From: Plantago ovata
Taxonomy: Eukaryota; Streptophyta; Magnoliopsida; Lamiales; Plantaginaceae
Reading direction: 5' to 3'
Length of the DNA stretch: 64,000 bases
Assembly (NCBI GenBank): GCA_028274465.1
Contig: CM051456.1
Location: 100,725,348 to 100,789,347 of the forward strand
The notes under the pieces were generated by a model, which saw nothing but the letters and a program-made list of their open reading frames with translations, made no database searches and had not been told where the DNA came from. This document shows positions 43,445 through 54,623 of the stretch, in pieces; positions within the stretch are counted from its first letter, which is position 1; every line of letters starts with the position of its first letter. A program made the position numbers and the translations under genes.

Positions 43445-44077
43445 AACTCCCCAAACCAAACCTTTGCTTGTCCTCAAGCAAAGCAAGCAACAAACTATCC
43501 TAAATGCAACACAAAAGGAGTCTCATGCCAAGTAAAGTGAACTAATCTATTGAATCTACCAAATGCTTATGAACAAAACCAAATGAGCATGACATGCAAG
43601 TAGGTTGAAGAATGCCTCGATTGCGAATATACACATTCTCATGTGCACTTGGTTAAACAAAGGAGTCTCTCGTAACATCTTCTACCTGGACCTGGTCAGT
43701 GACGACACAATGATGCATGTTATCATACTACAATTGCCCCGTGCCTATGAAACCGAGGGCTTACAACTGTTCACCAAGCGAGACTTTTCCTCAAGAGAGG
43801 GCGAACCAATACTGGCTCTCATCAAACGAAGGAGGGTTCCCTTAGAAAGATAACACTCCCCTATTCTACCCAGACTCTCAAGAATGAGCCTCTTTCAACC
43901 ACTTCTTGAATAGCAAGACGAGGGTGGTCAAGAACAGGCCTTGGACAAAGGCGACACGAAACGAAAGATAGAATTTACAACTCGATACTTCACAAGGACA
44001 AAATATTTACATGACACTTGACACTACGAGACTGCTTTTGGCTTGCAACGACCCTTCTTTTGCTTTTGGGTCTTATT

Positions 44078-44172
44078 CTTTATTTTCTTTCTTCTATTTT
44101 TTTATATTTTCTCTTTTCTTTTCTCTTTTTTTCTTCTTTTCTTTTTCTCTTTCTCTTTTTTTTTTTTTTTTT
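44078..44172 (-). repeat. Purine-rich tract of Athila-H (CT-rich on plus)
   Basis: About 95 bp, almost pure pyrimidine on the plus strand, at the same relative place as 26970-27108 in Athila-N. Confidence 0.75.
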
Positions 44173-44204
44173 ATAAAGGGGCAAGCAGTAGTACTAAGTG
44201 TCAA

Positions 44205-44427
44205 AAACACCTCCCCAAACCTATTCGAAAGAATAGGTTTGAGCACAAAGACGAAAAAGAAAAAGGAAAGACTCTTTTACAAAGACACCTCCCCAAACCT
44301 ATTCGAAAGAATAGGTTGGGACACAAAACAAAAGGAAAAAGAAAAAGGAAACTTTACAACGACTCAAAGACGAAAGACAAGATCAATAAGGCAACCCCCT
44401 CCCCAAACCTATTCGATAGAATAGGTT
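44205..44427 (-). repeat. Three hairpin-PPT modules of Athila-H
   Basis: Hairpins at 44218-44239, 44296-44317 and 44406-44427 have arms AACCTATTC and GAATAGGTT, with sense loops TTTC, TTTC and TATC. Each is followed on the sense strand by a GGGGAGG-type purine run. Confidence 0.82.
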
Positions 44428-44635
44428 TAATACAAGGAATCGCACACCTCACACTACCTCCTTCCTAGGCATTTGGCAATCTCTAATCGAGGTGAAGAAC
44501 TTGTCGCCTCTTACGTACATAATTACACGGGTTACAACCATAGACTCTAACATGCATCATTTTATAAGGCCATCGTGAACCGCAGCAGAAGAAACACCAC
44601 TCAAGGTGATGTCGAGACTACTAAGCTTAACTAGT

Positions 44636-46283
44636 TGTTGGTCCCTTTAAACAACAAGAAAAGACTAGAGGGGGGGGGGGTGAATAGTCTTTTCAAACTT
44701 TCGTCGTTTAAAACTTTGTCAGCAAGTACTTATTACTTTTTCAGTAATGAGTTTGCTGATACTTAACTTTCTCAGCAAGCGTAAGTTACTTTACAGTAGC
44801 TTGGTTTGCTGATACTTAAAATCAGAGAGCGGAAGTCTTTGATACAATAAGTGCTCTTTCAGTAAGTAAAGGTTTCAGCAAGTGAAGTGAGTGACTGTGT
44901 ACAGACAGATATAATTTGCTGAAAGCTAAATACAGTAAGTAAATCACACAAACACTTTTATAGTGGTATCTGAGAGTGGCGTAATCTCTCAACTAATCCA
45001 CTTCGTCCTTTCTAGGACTGAATCCACTAAGATATGATTGAGGTTCCTTACAATCTCCTATCTAAAGCGATTCAACAGAAACCAAAGCACACTTGCTTTG
45101 TCTCCAACCTAAACTAGAGAACTCAACCTTGTTCTCCACCAAACTTGGTACTTTTAATCAGCAAAACTATGCTCGATTATGTTCTCCCTGAATATCACGC
45201 CTGAAAGGGTGTATTTTCAGTTAGAGAGTTTTGGGGTGAGATGACTTAATTATAACTTATTCAGTTACAACAAGTAATCTAAGAAACACAATTTGGAATA
45301 CTTTGCAGTAAACAAGTTTGATTGTTTCTGGTGTCAAGACTTGTTCTTGTTTGAAAGATAAAACACTTAACTAATTTCTTAGCCGAGTTTGTTCTACTTC
45401 TTCACAAGTAGCTTTTTCAAGCTTTAAGTCTTGGAACGGATCAATGGCAGTAAGAGTGTTTGAAGGTTTGTGAGTTTTAAGCACAAGTGAGAGTTTGATC
45501 ACGTTGTTGACACACTTCAACTCTTTGCCGGATGACCTCTATTTATAGTGCAAGAAAGGATCCGTTTGAATTTTAAATTCCAAGGCTTTTGATCCTTAAC
45601 ATGTCACTATCTTGCTTTTGTACTTTCAGCAGCGTCTTTGTTTGTCTTCTAGTCTTCATGTCCTTCGTGTGTAAGCTTTGCATTAAATGCACATTTGAAT
45701 AGAATTCAAACAGTAACATTGGAGCGCAAATTCACGTACATTAAGCAAGAGGTCACATATGTTCCATCAGCAAGTGGTTAGTCTCAGTTTCAGCAAGCAC
45801 AACCTACTATGTCTTTCAGATTTTCACTTATGCAATGCTGTTGCTGAATTTTCCACTTTTTGAGCAACACGTGCCTTTGTAGATACCAGTCTTCAGCAAT
45901 CTTCTAGTCTTCAGATCTTCAATTTCTTCAAGTCTTCAGATCTTCAAAAGTCTTCAAGATTCTGAGCGGTTTCTATTTGCTTCAATAATTTGTTTGTGAT
46001 AAACAAAGTATATCTTCAGCAAATGCTTCAATAGGTTATTTTCTTTTCAGAAAATAAGATACATCATAAGCTAAGCATCAATAAGTTTTCTTTTCAGAAA
46101 ATAAAATACATCATACGCAAAAGAAATAACTTATCTAGCACCTAATCTAAGTCTTCAGCAAACGTTCCTCTTTTACAATGTCCTTAAAATTCTAAATTCC
46201 TATGGACCTTAAGAGTACTAGTTACTGGACTTTCCTTAATTTAACATGGTTAATTGCTCATCAAAATTACAAGTTTCCTTACA
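44636..46283 (-). repeat. Copia-1 3' LTR, contig B version
   Basis: 1648 bp. Starts (sense) TGTAAGG and ends CCAACA directly at TSD ACTAG, without the extra A seen in contig A. TATA at 45539-45547. The 267 bp to the left of the ORF3 stop (46284-46550) holds the PPT and nothing else. Confidence 0.93.
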
Positions 46284-46550
46284 AATTTCCCCCTTTTTGA
46301 TGTTAGCAATCCATGGCTAAATTAATTGTTACCCTTTTAGAGGTTTCTGATGTTGAATAAATCAGTTGATTAATGCAAGCATACTTGAATAATTAAACAG
46401 TAAGGATAAGTAAATTGCATAATCATAAACCAATAAGAGTCAAAAGTTTCATTGCTAATAGTTATCTTTCAGATGTTTACATGAAATAGCATAGATAACA
46501 AAAACAGAATCAGCAAACAAAAACTTTAACAAAAAAACTATTACAGGGAC

Positions 46551-49500
46551 TTAAGCTCTTTCAGAGGATTTTCTCAAAATCTCTCTTACACTCTTCTCAG
46601 CAAGTGCAGTAAATTCAACACAGTCCTCTTCGTAGTTTTCCAGAAGCCTACGGACTTGTAGTTGAAGAATTCTTGCGTTTTTGCAGGCAGTATGATGATG
46701 CTTTTCAGCATTCATTTCCATGTAATTAATTACCCACAAATGCATGCCCCAATTGCTGGCATGGAGAAGCTGTGTATCTGAAATGCTTTTCGGATGAATC
46801 TTTCTTAGCCAGAGAAGATCTTCTTCTTGATCCTTAGCAGTGAGATAGAAGTACTCATAAGGAATCAATCCAAGTTTCTTCTTAGGTTTCTTTGTTATCG
46901 GGTCAGAGTAGTAAGCAATGCCAGGTGGTTTGATCAGATTTGGTTCTTGTTTGTATGTCTTACCAATGGCAACTCTTCTTACATAGACCTCAAGATTCAA
47001 CCATTTCCCAGCAATATTTCTTGGGAGGGATTCTTCCCTTTGCTTTCTTTGGACCTTGAGTTCAATCCATTTGAACATTTGATTCAATATGGCTGTAGGA
47101 AAGAACTCATTTACCAGCAAGTCTTCCAGTTTAAAATCCAGCAACCATGAATGTTTCTGATTACATTCTGAGTGGTTTCTTCATTACTGGTCTTTGTATA
47201 TTCAATGCCGGAGCCAATAGCAATGCTGGCCAGCCTTTTCTCTTCCTGTCTTTGCCTTCTTCTTCTTGTTTTAGCATTGTCTTGATCTCTTGCTGAAGAG
47301 TCAGACGAGAATGCTTTGAATGGCCAGACGGAGTCACGGCTGTTAAGGGTCTAGCTCTTATGGCTTGAGCTATTGTTTGATTGTCATCATCTTCATCATC
47401 TTCATTCAGATTGTGATGACTTTCAGTATGACAGAACTCTTGAGTTTCAGCAGCGGTTTTTCTCTTTTGTTAGTTGCTGAGTTCAACTCAGATTCTGCTT
47501 GTCTCTTAGAACTTTGCTCTTTTTCAGCAAGAGGTTCTATTGGTAGTGGCACATCAACAGCAGGAGTAGGAGGGGTTTGGTTTCTTTTTCCAGTGTTCTT
47601 CTTTTCCCCCTTAGACATGGATTGCAACATCGAAGTGATGTGCAGAGAATAAAACTCATTGCAATTTCAGCAAGAGTGTTTAAACTGTTATACTTCATGA
47701 TGATTGTTGTTGGTCAGATGTCATTGTTGACAACTCTCTTTGGATATTCATCATGTTCTCTTCATGTCTTTTCTCTATTGCGGCCTTCTCATCCATGTAA
47801 GTCTGAGCCTTTACGAGAGCATTCTTTGCAAGCCTGAGCGCTTGACTTACATCTTCTTCATAGCTCTTGTGATAAAGACTGATGTCTTTCTGAGCTATTG
47901 TCAAAGTTGTAGTGCGTCTCAGCACGGTAGCCAATATCTTTCCAATGTCAAGTGGGCTCTCAGCAAGCAATGCCTCATCTTCAGCTTTGCAGGCATCATG
48001 GACTTGTTTTAGTGCTAGAATTCTGGGAGTAAACTCCTCAACTCTTGGGAACGGCACTAAATGAGGTGTCAAGGAATGAACTTTTAGTTCGGAAGCAAAC
48101 TGATCATCTTGTAGTAGCAGTTCGGCTCTTAATGAATCTCCTTTAACAGTGATGTAATCAGGAGGAGGAATCTGAACAACTTTTGGGTCTCGCTTTGATT
48201 GTTCATCGTCATGATCTGACAAGTCGTCATCATCCTCAGATTCATCAAGTTGAGCAACTTTTGAACCTTTATCAGTAGCTTCACTTCCTTTTTGTTGAGT
48301 GGTTGCTGATGGCAACGCTTCAGACTCAACAACTGGAGTTTCACCAGTAGATAGTTGTTTCAATTGAGTTTGTGGCTCAATTACTGGAGTTTCGCCAGTA
48401 GTTAGTTTTATCAATTGAGTTTGGGGCTCAATTACTGGAGTTTCGCCAGTAGCAAATGGAAGGGATGGAACTTCCTTTTGTCTTGGTCTTGAAGATTCAC
48501 CAATTTCTAGATCCTGCGTATCCCTTGCATGGATCACGAGACTGTTTTGTAAGGCGCGTTGGTAATCTTCAACTTGTTCATCCTCATCACAAGGTTTTCT
48601 TCAGTAACCTTGGCATCAGAAACGGGACTTTTGCCATTTTTCAGGTAGCCCTTTTTCTGGCGTATTCTTCTTCAGTATCAGCACCTTGCACAGGTGCTTG
48701 ATTTTCAGCATCAGCAGGAGGAGGTTGAGATTCTTGCTGAGATTGTTGTTGTTCACCTTGCTGATTGTCAGATTGTGTATTTTCAGCAACTATTAACTTC
48801 AATCCATCAGCACCAGGACTTGGACCTTGATTGTCATCATCGTCATCTTTCTTGTCCTTAGAATCTTTCCCTTCATCATCACTGGGATCAGTGGGAATGT
48901 TCTCATCTTCTTCTTCTTCTTCATCATCTGTTAGAATGACTAGCTCCTCGTGCTTATCCAAAGCAACACTTGTCACTTCCTCTTCCTCAGTTAATTTGTG
49001 GGGATCAGCCACCACAGGTACAAAAAGACCTTTGAGCATCACAGCTTGTTCAGCTGGAGAGGCACTCTTAAATTTGGCCTTCATATTCTCTCTGATTTGA
49101 GCAATCAGATTGGAACTCATTTGCTGAGAATATGTCATTTCTTCAGGAAGGATGGAGTGGACAAATGTTTCGAGCTTTAACAAAGAACTCTTTTTCTCGT
49201 TTGAGAGATGAAGGTGAAGATCTGAGAAATCCATTCTCCTGTACCTTTGCCAGTTGCTGACGGACTTAGCAACTCTTGACAAAGTTGTCCTTTTGAAGTT
49301 CAAGTAATGTTCTTCAGAACTTACTTGCTGATCTTCAGTGATGAGTACCACTTCAGTGGTCTCCTTTTGAGCCTGAAAAAGAATTTTATTTAGATCAGGA
49401 TTGGTTTGGAGAATTGTTTTAGAGTTTATATCTGAAACATGATTTACCTGCTGAGAGTCAGCAAGCTCATGTAGTACAATTTCCATTCCATGAGGAGCTT

Positions 49501-50355
49501 GAGTAGCATCCTCCATTTGTTCATCCTGAAATAAATTAAAGTTAGACACAAGTACTAAGCTGTCAAACTTAGTTTTTATACCAAAATTATTAACTACCTG
49601 CTGAGCAGGGAGTGTTGGTTCTGGTGCAGAGGCTTCAGCAACCATCTGACTTGCATCTTGAGAAGTCTGTAGAGAAAGGATAATTTTAGCAAAAGAACAA
49701 TTTTCAGAATTTGAAGTTTTACTGATGGTTGAATTAACTACCTGCTGAGGAAGGACAGTTTGTGGCTCAGTCCTTTCAGCATTAACAGTTTCTTCAACTT
49801 CTTGGACTGTTTCTTCAGCAGACTTCTCGTTTTGCTCTATCTGAGAAAGCTGTGCGGTTTCAGCAATCTCCCTTGTCTCTGAAATGACAAGTTGAGCAGA
49901 AGCATCTTGACCTTTGAGTTCACTGCTTGTCATGAAGAGATCAATTGACTTATTGGATGATTCTTCAATCTCCAACTCCATTTGTTTGCTTAAATCTTCC
50001 AGTACAAGCTGGACTTTGTCAATTGATGTCTTTGGTGAACTTGGGCCAGTATTCTCAGCATCATGAGATGCGTCTTTGAATAATGCATCTTGAGTTTCAG
50101 CAACTTCAGGAACTGGAACCATTGCTATTTCAGCAACTGGTCCTTCAGCAAGCGGGGCTTCAGCAACTTGATGAGTTGCTTGTTCAGCAACCATCTTTTC
50201 ATCAGCATCAGCAAGTGCCGCTCTTTGCAGATCAGCAGCAATATCACTTGCTGGTTCCAAAGTTGGATCATCTAAATTATCTACAATGTAGATATCGGGG
50301 ACTTGGGCAGGAATTTCATTTCCACTGCCTTGTGGTCTATTCTCAGTAGTGTTAT
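46551..50355 (-). pseudogene. Copia-1 ORF3 3' part, contig B version
   Basis: Same gene region as 28994-32798. It is open from the ATAAC junction through the acidic run (48650-50355) because it has CCCC where contig A has CCC. It breaks elsewhere: one T fewer at about 48650, and one A fewer at about 47128, 47468, 47668 and 47700. The three intron-like segments are at 49667-49741, 49526-49597 and 49373-49447. The reading frame extends into the Athila LTR to 50674; those extra 106 residues are not part of the protein. Confidence 0.8.
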
Positions 50356-50825
50356 TGATTGAACGGAGATTTGTCAGGTCTCGATTCAGCAAATAATATT
50401 TGTTATTTAGCCAAAGCAATGGCACAACTACAACGAAAACCGTAGTGTAGTATAGAGAATGACTCGAGTGTCGTTCTCTCAGGACTATACTAGCTTTAGC
50501 AAATCTAATTAAGAATATATAAAACAGCAAATAGAAGCAATAGGGGTTTTCAAGAAGCAGATAATGGAGATTTGGTGATAGTATGGTCCTTCTTAACATA
50601 ATGGGTCGATAATCATGCATAAATTCCTCGGTCTTGCATAGAGATCTTTGAATCAATCTTGTGTCCTGTTGCAATATTAGCGCTACGAAGATTATGGGTC
50701 TGACTTGTCACAACTAACGTCCTATTGTGTTCCGTATTATTCAACACTACGAAGATATTGGTCTGATTGGTCGACAAGTGTCCAATGTGCATAATGATCC
50801 ATACAACATACGAGAATTTTGGTTG
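50356..50825 (-). repeat. Athila-N 3' LTR end, contig B version (truncated by gap)
   Basis: 470 bp matching 28518-28988, preceded (on plus) by TSD copy GTTAT at 50351-50355. It stops at the N gap. Confidence 0.88.
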
Positions 50826-50925
50826 NNNNNNNNNNNNNNNNNNNNNNNNNNNNNNNNNNNNNNNNNNNNNNNNNNNNNNNNNNNNNNNNNNNNNNNNNNN
50901 NNNNNNNNNNNNNNNNNNNNNNNNN
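50826..50925. other. Assembly gap, 100 N (contigs B and C)
   Basis: Exactly 100 N. The apparent neighbours, an Athila LTR and a Tat integrase end, need not be adjacent. Confidence 0.99.
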
Positions 50926-50989
50926 ACAACAAACTTTTTAACAAAAAGCAGGGGTGCCTCTCACTTGGATCAGTGAGGAATCCTCCCGA

Positions 50990-52345
50990 TCAATGGACCT
51001 TCACATAAGTTTTCAAAAAGCTTTTTCTCTTGAGCACTTCAAGCGTAGAATCTCTGGAGGTTAGAAAGTATTCAAGGATTTTTCAATACCCTTCCCTCCA
51101 ATTCTTGAAGACGATAACTTCCGTTGGACCTTGCTTCAATTATCTTGTAGGGGCCTTCCCAATTGGGTTGCATCTTCCCACTTTGCCCAGATGTCTGCTC
51201 TTCGGAGTACTAGGTCTCCTACTTGGAAGTCTCTTTCCTCTTACGCCTTGTTGTAGGTCTTTCGCGATGAGTGCTTGATATCTGAGGATATTGGCCAAGG
51301 CGTGGTCCTCGATTCACTGATTGTCTCGAGGTCGAAGAGTCTCTCTGTATGTTGTCCTCGGGTTGGTACCCTTGAATTCTGAGGGTTTCCACCGCCACTT
51401 CTGCTGGTATGACCGCCTCGGACCCATAAAACTAGCGAGAAGGGAGTCTCTCTTGTAGCTGTCTTTGAAGTAGTGCGGTATGCCCACACCACTCCATCAA
51501 GCTCGTCGACCCAGTCCCTGTTGGTAGCGAACCTCTTCTGCAAGTTGTTGACGAGGATTTTGTTGACGGCTCTGTTTGCCCATTGGATTGAGGATGTCCT
51601 ACAGAGGTATACCTCCTCTCAATCTTCATTTCCTTGCCACCATTCATGAATCTTTGGCCCGCAAATTGAGCGCCATTATCCGAGATGAGGACCCTGGCAA
51701 GCCAAATCGACACACGATGTTCCTCCACCGACGTTCGACTCTCTTCCTCGCATCGGTGTCGATGGTAGAGACTCTGGCTCAACTTCCGCCCACTTGCTAA
51801 AGTATTCGACCGCACGATGATGAATTTCTTTTGAGACTGTGCCTCTTGGCAGGGAAACCGACTATGTCGATGCCCATATGTCGAACGGAAGTGATGGCGA
51901 CGGGCATAAGAGGTTTCGCCGGTACGTTGATCAAATTGGCGTGTGCAATTGGACACTCCTCGACCTTTCTCACAAATTGGGCCGCGTCCTTCGCGAAACA
52001 GTGGGCCAGTAGTATCCTTGTCGAATGACTTTTGGCGCGAGGGTTCTTCCTCCGGCCTGGTCGCCGCACACATGGGTCGCCCTCGATGCATTTCTCTGAA
52101 GTACTTTTCTGAACTTCATGCTCGGCGACGCATCTCAAGTAGACTCCCTCGAAAGACATTTTGTAAGTAAGTCCCCCTCCCTGCATTTGATGTATCGAGG
52201 AGGCTTTCCCTTTGACTCCTTCTTCAGCCTTCGCCTTGTCACGAGGAAGGCTTCCATTTTTGAGATATGTTGTTATCTCTTGCATCCAATTCGGTTGATC
52301 GTCATTGCAAGACGTTTGGCTTTGATGACCACAAAGATGATGCAT
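50990..52345 (-). pseudogene. pol: Tat integrase, heavily frameshifted
   Basis: Recognisable pieces in order: MSFEGVYLRCVAEHE (52180-52100), HMGIDIVG with the first catalytic Asp (about 51875), LISDNGAQFAG with the second (about 51680), GHPQSNGQTE with the Glu (about 51590), DWVDELDGVVWAYRTT (51520-51470) and, in another frame, the C-terminal NWEGPYKIIEA and GSYRLQELEG (51160-51060). At least five frame changes separate them. No working enzyme is possible. Confidence 0.8.
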
Positions 52346-52883
52346 TGATTCTCATGAGTATCACGTTCCGGGTATCCACTCCTCCGGAGGCCGAAGATAC
52401 TTGATAGGGCATCTGCCCTTTGATTGAGATCTCTCGAGAACTTTTCAATCTCACAACTTTCGAATTTTTGGATTTCTTCCGTGATGGCGCTCTTGTACTC
52501 AGCGAGTGAGTCTTTCTTGGTTCTGAATTTCCCCGAGATTTGCTTCTCGGCCAGTTGAGAATCGGTGAAGAGATGTAGCTTCTTCACTTCCAATGATTTT
52601 GCCATACGTAGAGCGATGAGGATGGCTTCATTCTGCTTCATTGTTGGAGACCGGGAAACTAAGAGTAACGGCGTACTCTAGTTCAGCCCCTCCGGGACTC
52701 TTGAAGTATATTCCTATCCCGCCATTTTTCCTGATGAGGATCCATCAACATGAAGAATCCAGACGTCTCCGTGGTCGACTAGCTCTTTGGGTTTGGGAGA
52801 GACGGTCTCCGCCCTTTGGCTCGTCGGTTTTCTCTGTCAGGAACACTTCATGCCTCTTCCTTTTGGTTTGGGACATCGCTTAA
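52346..52883 (-). pseudogene. Tat second RNase H (archaeal-type) remnant
   Basis: NEAILIALRMAKSLEVKKLHLFTDSQLAEKQI (an RVT_3-like fold with the Asp in FTDSQL) lies at about 52630-52530; its N-terminal strand (VDGSS, SPGGAELEYAVTL) is at about 52765-52680 in shifted frames. This domain, additional to the retroviral-type RNase H, is a hallmark of the Tat lineage. Confidence 0.75.
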
Positions 52884-52949
52884 GCTCTTTTAAAGCATCC
52901 TCCAGAGCTTGCATCGGGTTGTTTTGATGGGGTTGCTCTTCGACCATCA

Positions 52950-54517
52950 TCATAGCACTCTTTGTTGCTGAGAGTTTTCCTCTGAAGTTCTTTTGAGGGA
53001 TACTCCACGGGAGTCGGCTATGACTTGTGCTTTCTTGGCTACGGGTGCTTGGTAGTCGATGTCGTACTCGCTTAGCTCAATCGCCACCTTGCCATTCTTC
53101 CCGAATTTTCGGGCTTTCCGAGGACTTGCTTGAGAGGTTGCTTTGTCAAAACAACAACCTTGTGAGCCCAAAGTAGGGTTTTAGCCTCCTTGCCGTATAA
53201 ACGAGGGCAAAGGAAAGCCTCTCGATATCCATGTACCGCGTTTCAGCCCCGGCAAGTACTTTGCTCAAGTAGTAGATGGGCAAGTGGTCGTTCCCTTGGA
53301 TTCGCACCAAAACCGAGCTGATAGCTTCCCCAGTTGCTGCTAAGTACAAATAGAGTACCTCTCCGTCCACGGGCTTTGACAATAGGGAGGAGCGGAGTAG
53401 GTATTCTTTCAGCTTCTCGAAGGCTTCCTCGCACTCCTTTGTCCACTCGAAGTGGCTGCTCTTTCTCAATACCTTGAAAAAAGGTAGATTTTTCTCGGCC
53501 GACCTTGAGATGAATCTACTCAATGCAATTGATTTTCCGACCAATTGTTGCACCTCATTGATGGACTGAGGTTGGGGAAGATCGAGGATGGCCTTTATCT
53601 TTTCGGGGTTTGCTTCTATTCCTCTTTCTGTCACCATGTAACCGAGGAACTTCCCCCCTTTGACTCCAAAGGTACACTTCGCCGGGTTGAGCTTCATGCC
53701 ATACTTTCTCAAGATTGAGAAGCACTTTGCCAGGTAACCTACATGTTGCTCCTCGGTCTTGCTCTTGACGAGCATGTCATCGACATATACTTCCATTGTT
53801 TTACCTAGCTCTTCCTTGAACATCTTGTTAACCAGCCTTTGGTAGGTCGCTCCGGCGTTCTTAAGGCCAAATGGCATCACGTTGAAGCAATACACATTGC
53901 CGTTAGCGAAGAAGGCGGTTTTAGGCACATCATCTTTGGCCATTTTGACCTGGTAGAAGCCCTGGTATGCGTCCATGAAACTCAGGAGGGCGCATCCAGC
54001 GGTGGAATCAACAAGCTGGTCGATCCTGGGAGAGGGTATGGATCCTTCGGGCAAAACTTGTTGAGCCTTGTAAAATTGTTGCACATTCGCCATTTCCCGG
54101 ACCCTTCTCCACGAGGACCACGTTGCATACCCAGTCTTAGTATCTCACTTCTTTGATGTGGCCAGCTTTAAGAAGCCTTTGTACTTCCGCTTCTATGATG
54201 GCATTATCTTCCGCACTGAAGTCTCTTCGCTTTTCTCTGATGTGGGTGATCGATGGATCTACGTTCAGACGGTGAACAGCGACACGTGGGTCGATCCCCT
54301 TCAGGTCCTCGGTGCTCCACGCGAAGATGTCGTTGTTATCTTTCAAACATTGGATGAGTTTCATCCTGACTTCAGTGGCCATCTCTGTGCCAATTTTTGT
54401 GACCTTGTCGACACTTCCTTCGACAATTTGGATTTCTTCTAGGGCTTCTCTTGCTTCAATTTTGTTTTCCTCAAAGAATTTCTTCTTTTTGGAAGAGGGT
54501 GGGACTGGTGGGATCAC
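52950..54517 (-). pseudogene. pol: Tat reverse transcriptase and first RNase H
   Basis: 54517-54137 holds the region before RT and its start (DNNDIFAWSTEDLKGI, EVQRLLKAGHIKEV) and ends at a stop. 54093-53146 is open: FMDAYQGFYQVKMA, FGLKNAGATYQR, catalytic YVDD (about 53780), FLGYMVTERGIE, then RNase H with LPIYYLSKVL and ETRYMDIERL. In the Tat family the early RNase H Asp is often in a DAS-like motif; here it reads LAATGEA, so it may be lost. The end (WAIELSEYDIDYQ-like) is in a shifted frame near 53100. Confidence 0.85.
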
Positions 54518-54623
54518 TTGATACTCCTCGTGCTCCTTAACAGCTCCTACTAGAGTATCTTGTCTTTCTTCATGATTGCTTTTCGTCGCCTAAGTGACGG
54601 ACTTGGCTTTTTTGATTTTCTTT

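Larger units (their letters stand above)
43445..44635 (-). mobile_element. Athila-H 3' untranslated region, contig B
   Basis: Minus strand: the TSD copy of copia-1 (44631-44635), Athila 3' sequence, three hairpin-PPT modules (44205-44239, 44286-44317, 44397-44427), a purine tract (44078-44172 as CT-rich on plus) and the PPT (43445-43457) before the LTR. The order matches Athila-N 26590-27712. Phe-rich reading frames over the CT tract are artefacts. Confidence 0.85.
44393..50825 (-). repeat. Inverted near-identical copy of 28518-34934 (probable assembly duplicate)
   Basis: Reverse-complemented, this segment follows 28518-34934 from end to end: Athila-N LTR piece, TSD, ORF3, PPT, copia-1 3' LTR, TSD ACTAG and Athila-H flank. 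Even private mutations are shared. Differences are nearly all one-base length changes in homopolymers. Both arms end exactly at an N gap. Confidence 0.93.

Noticed and set aside
44011..44468. Phe/Ser-rich reading frames (membrane-like).
   Set aside because: They are translations of the CT-rich tract, the complement of a purine tract shared with Athila-N.
50356..50674. N-terminal extension of ORF3 in contig B.
   Set aside because: These residues are translated from the Athila-N LTR and the TSD; the true ORF3 continues on the other side of Athila-N.
44393..50825. A genuine large inverted repeat (fold-back or palindromic duplication).
   Set aside because: Arms match to the base apart from homopolymer lengths, share TSDs and flanks, and both stop at 100-N gaps. 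An assembly duplicate explains all of this more simply.
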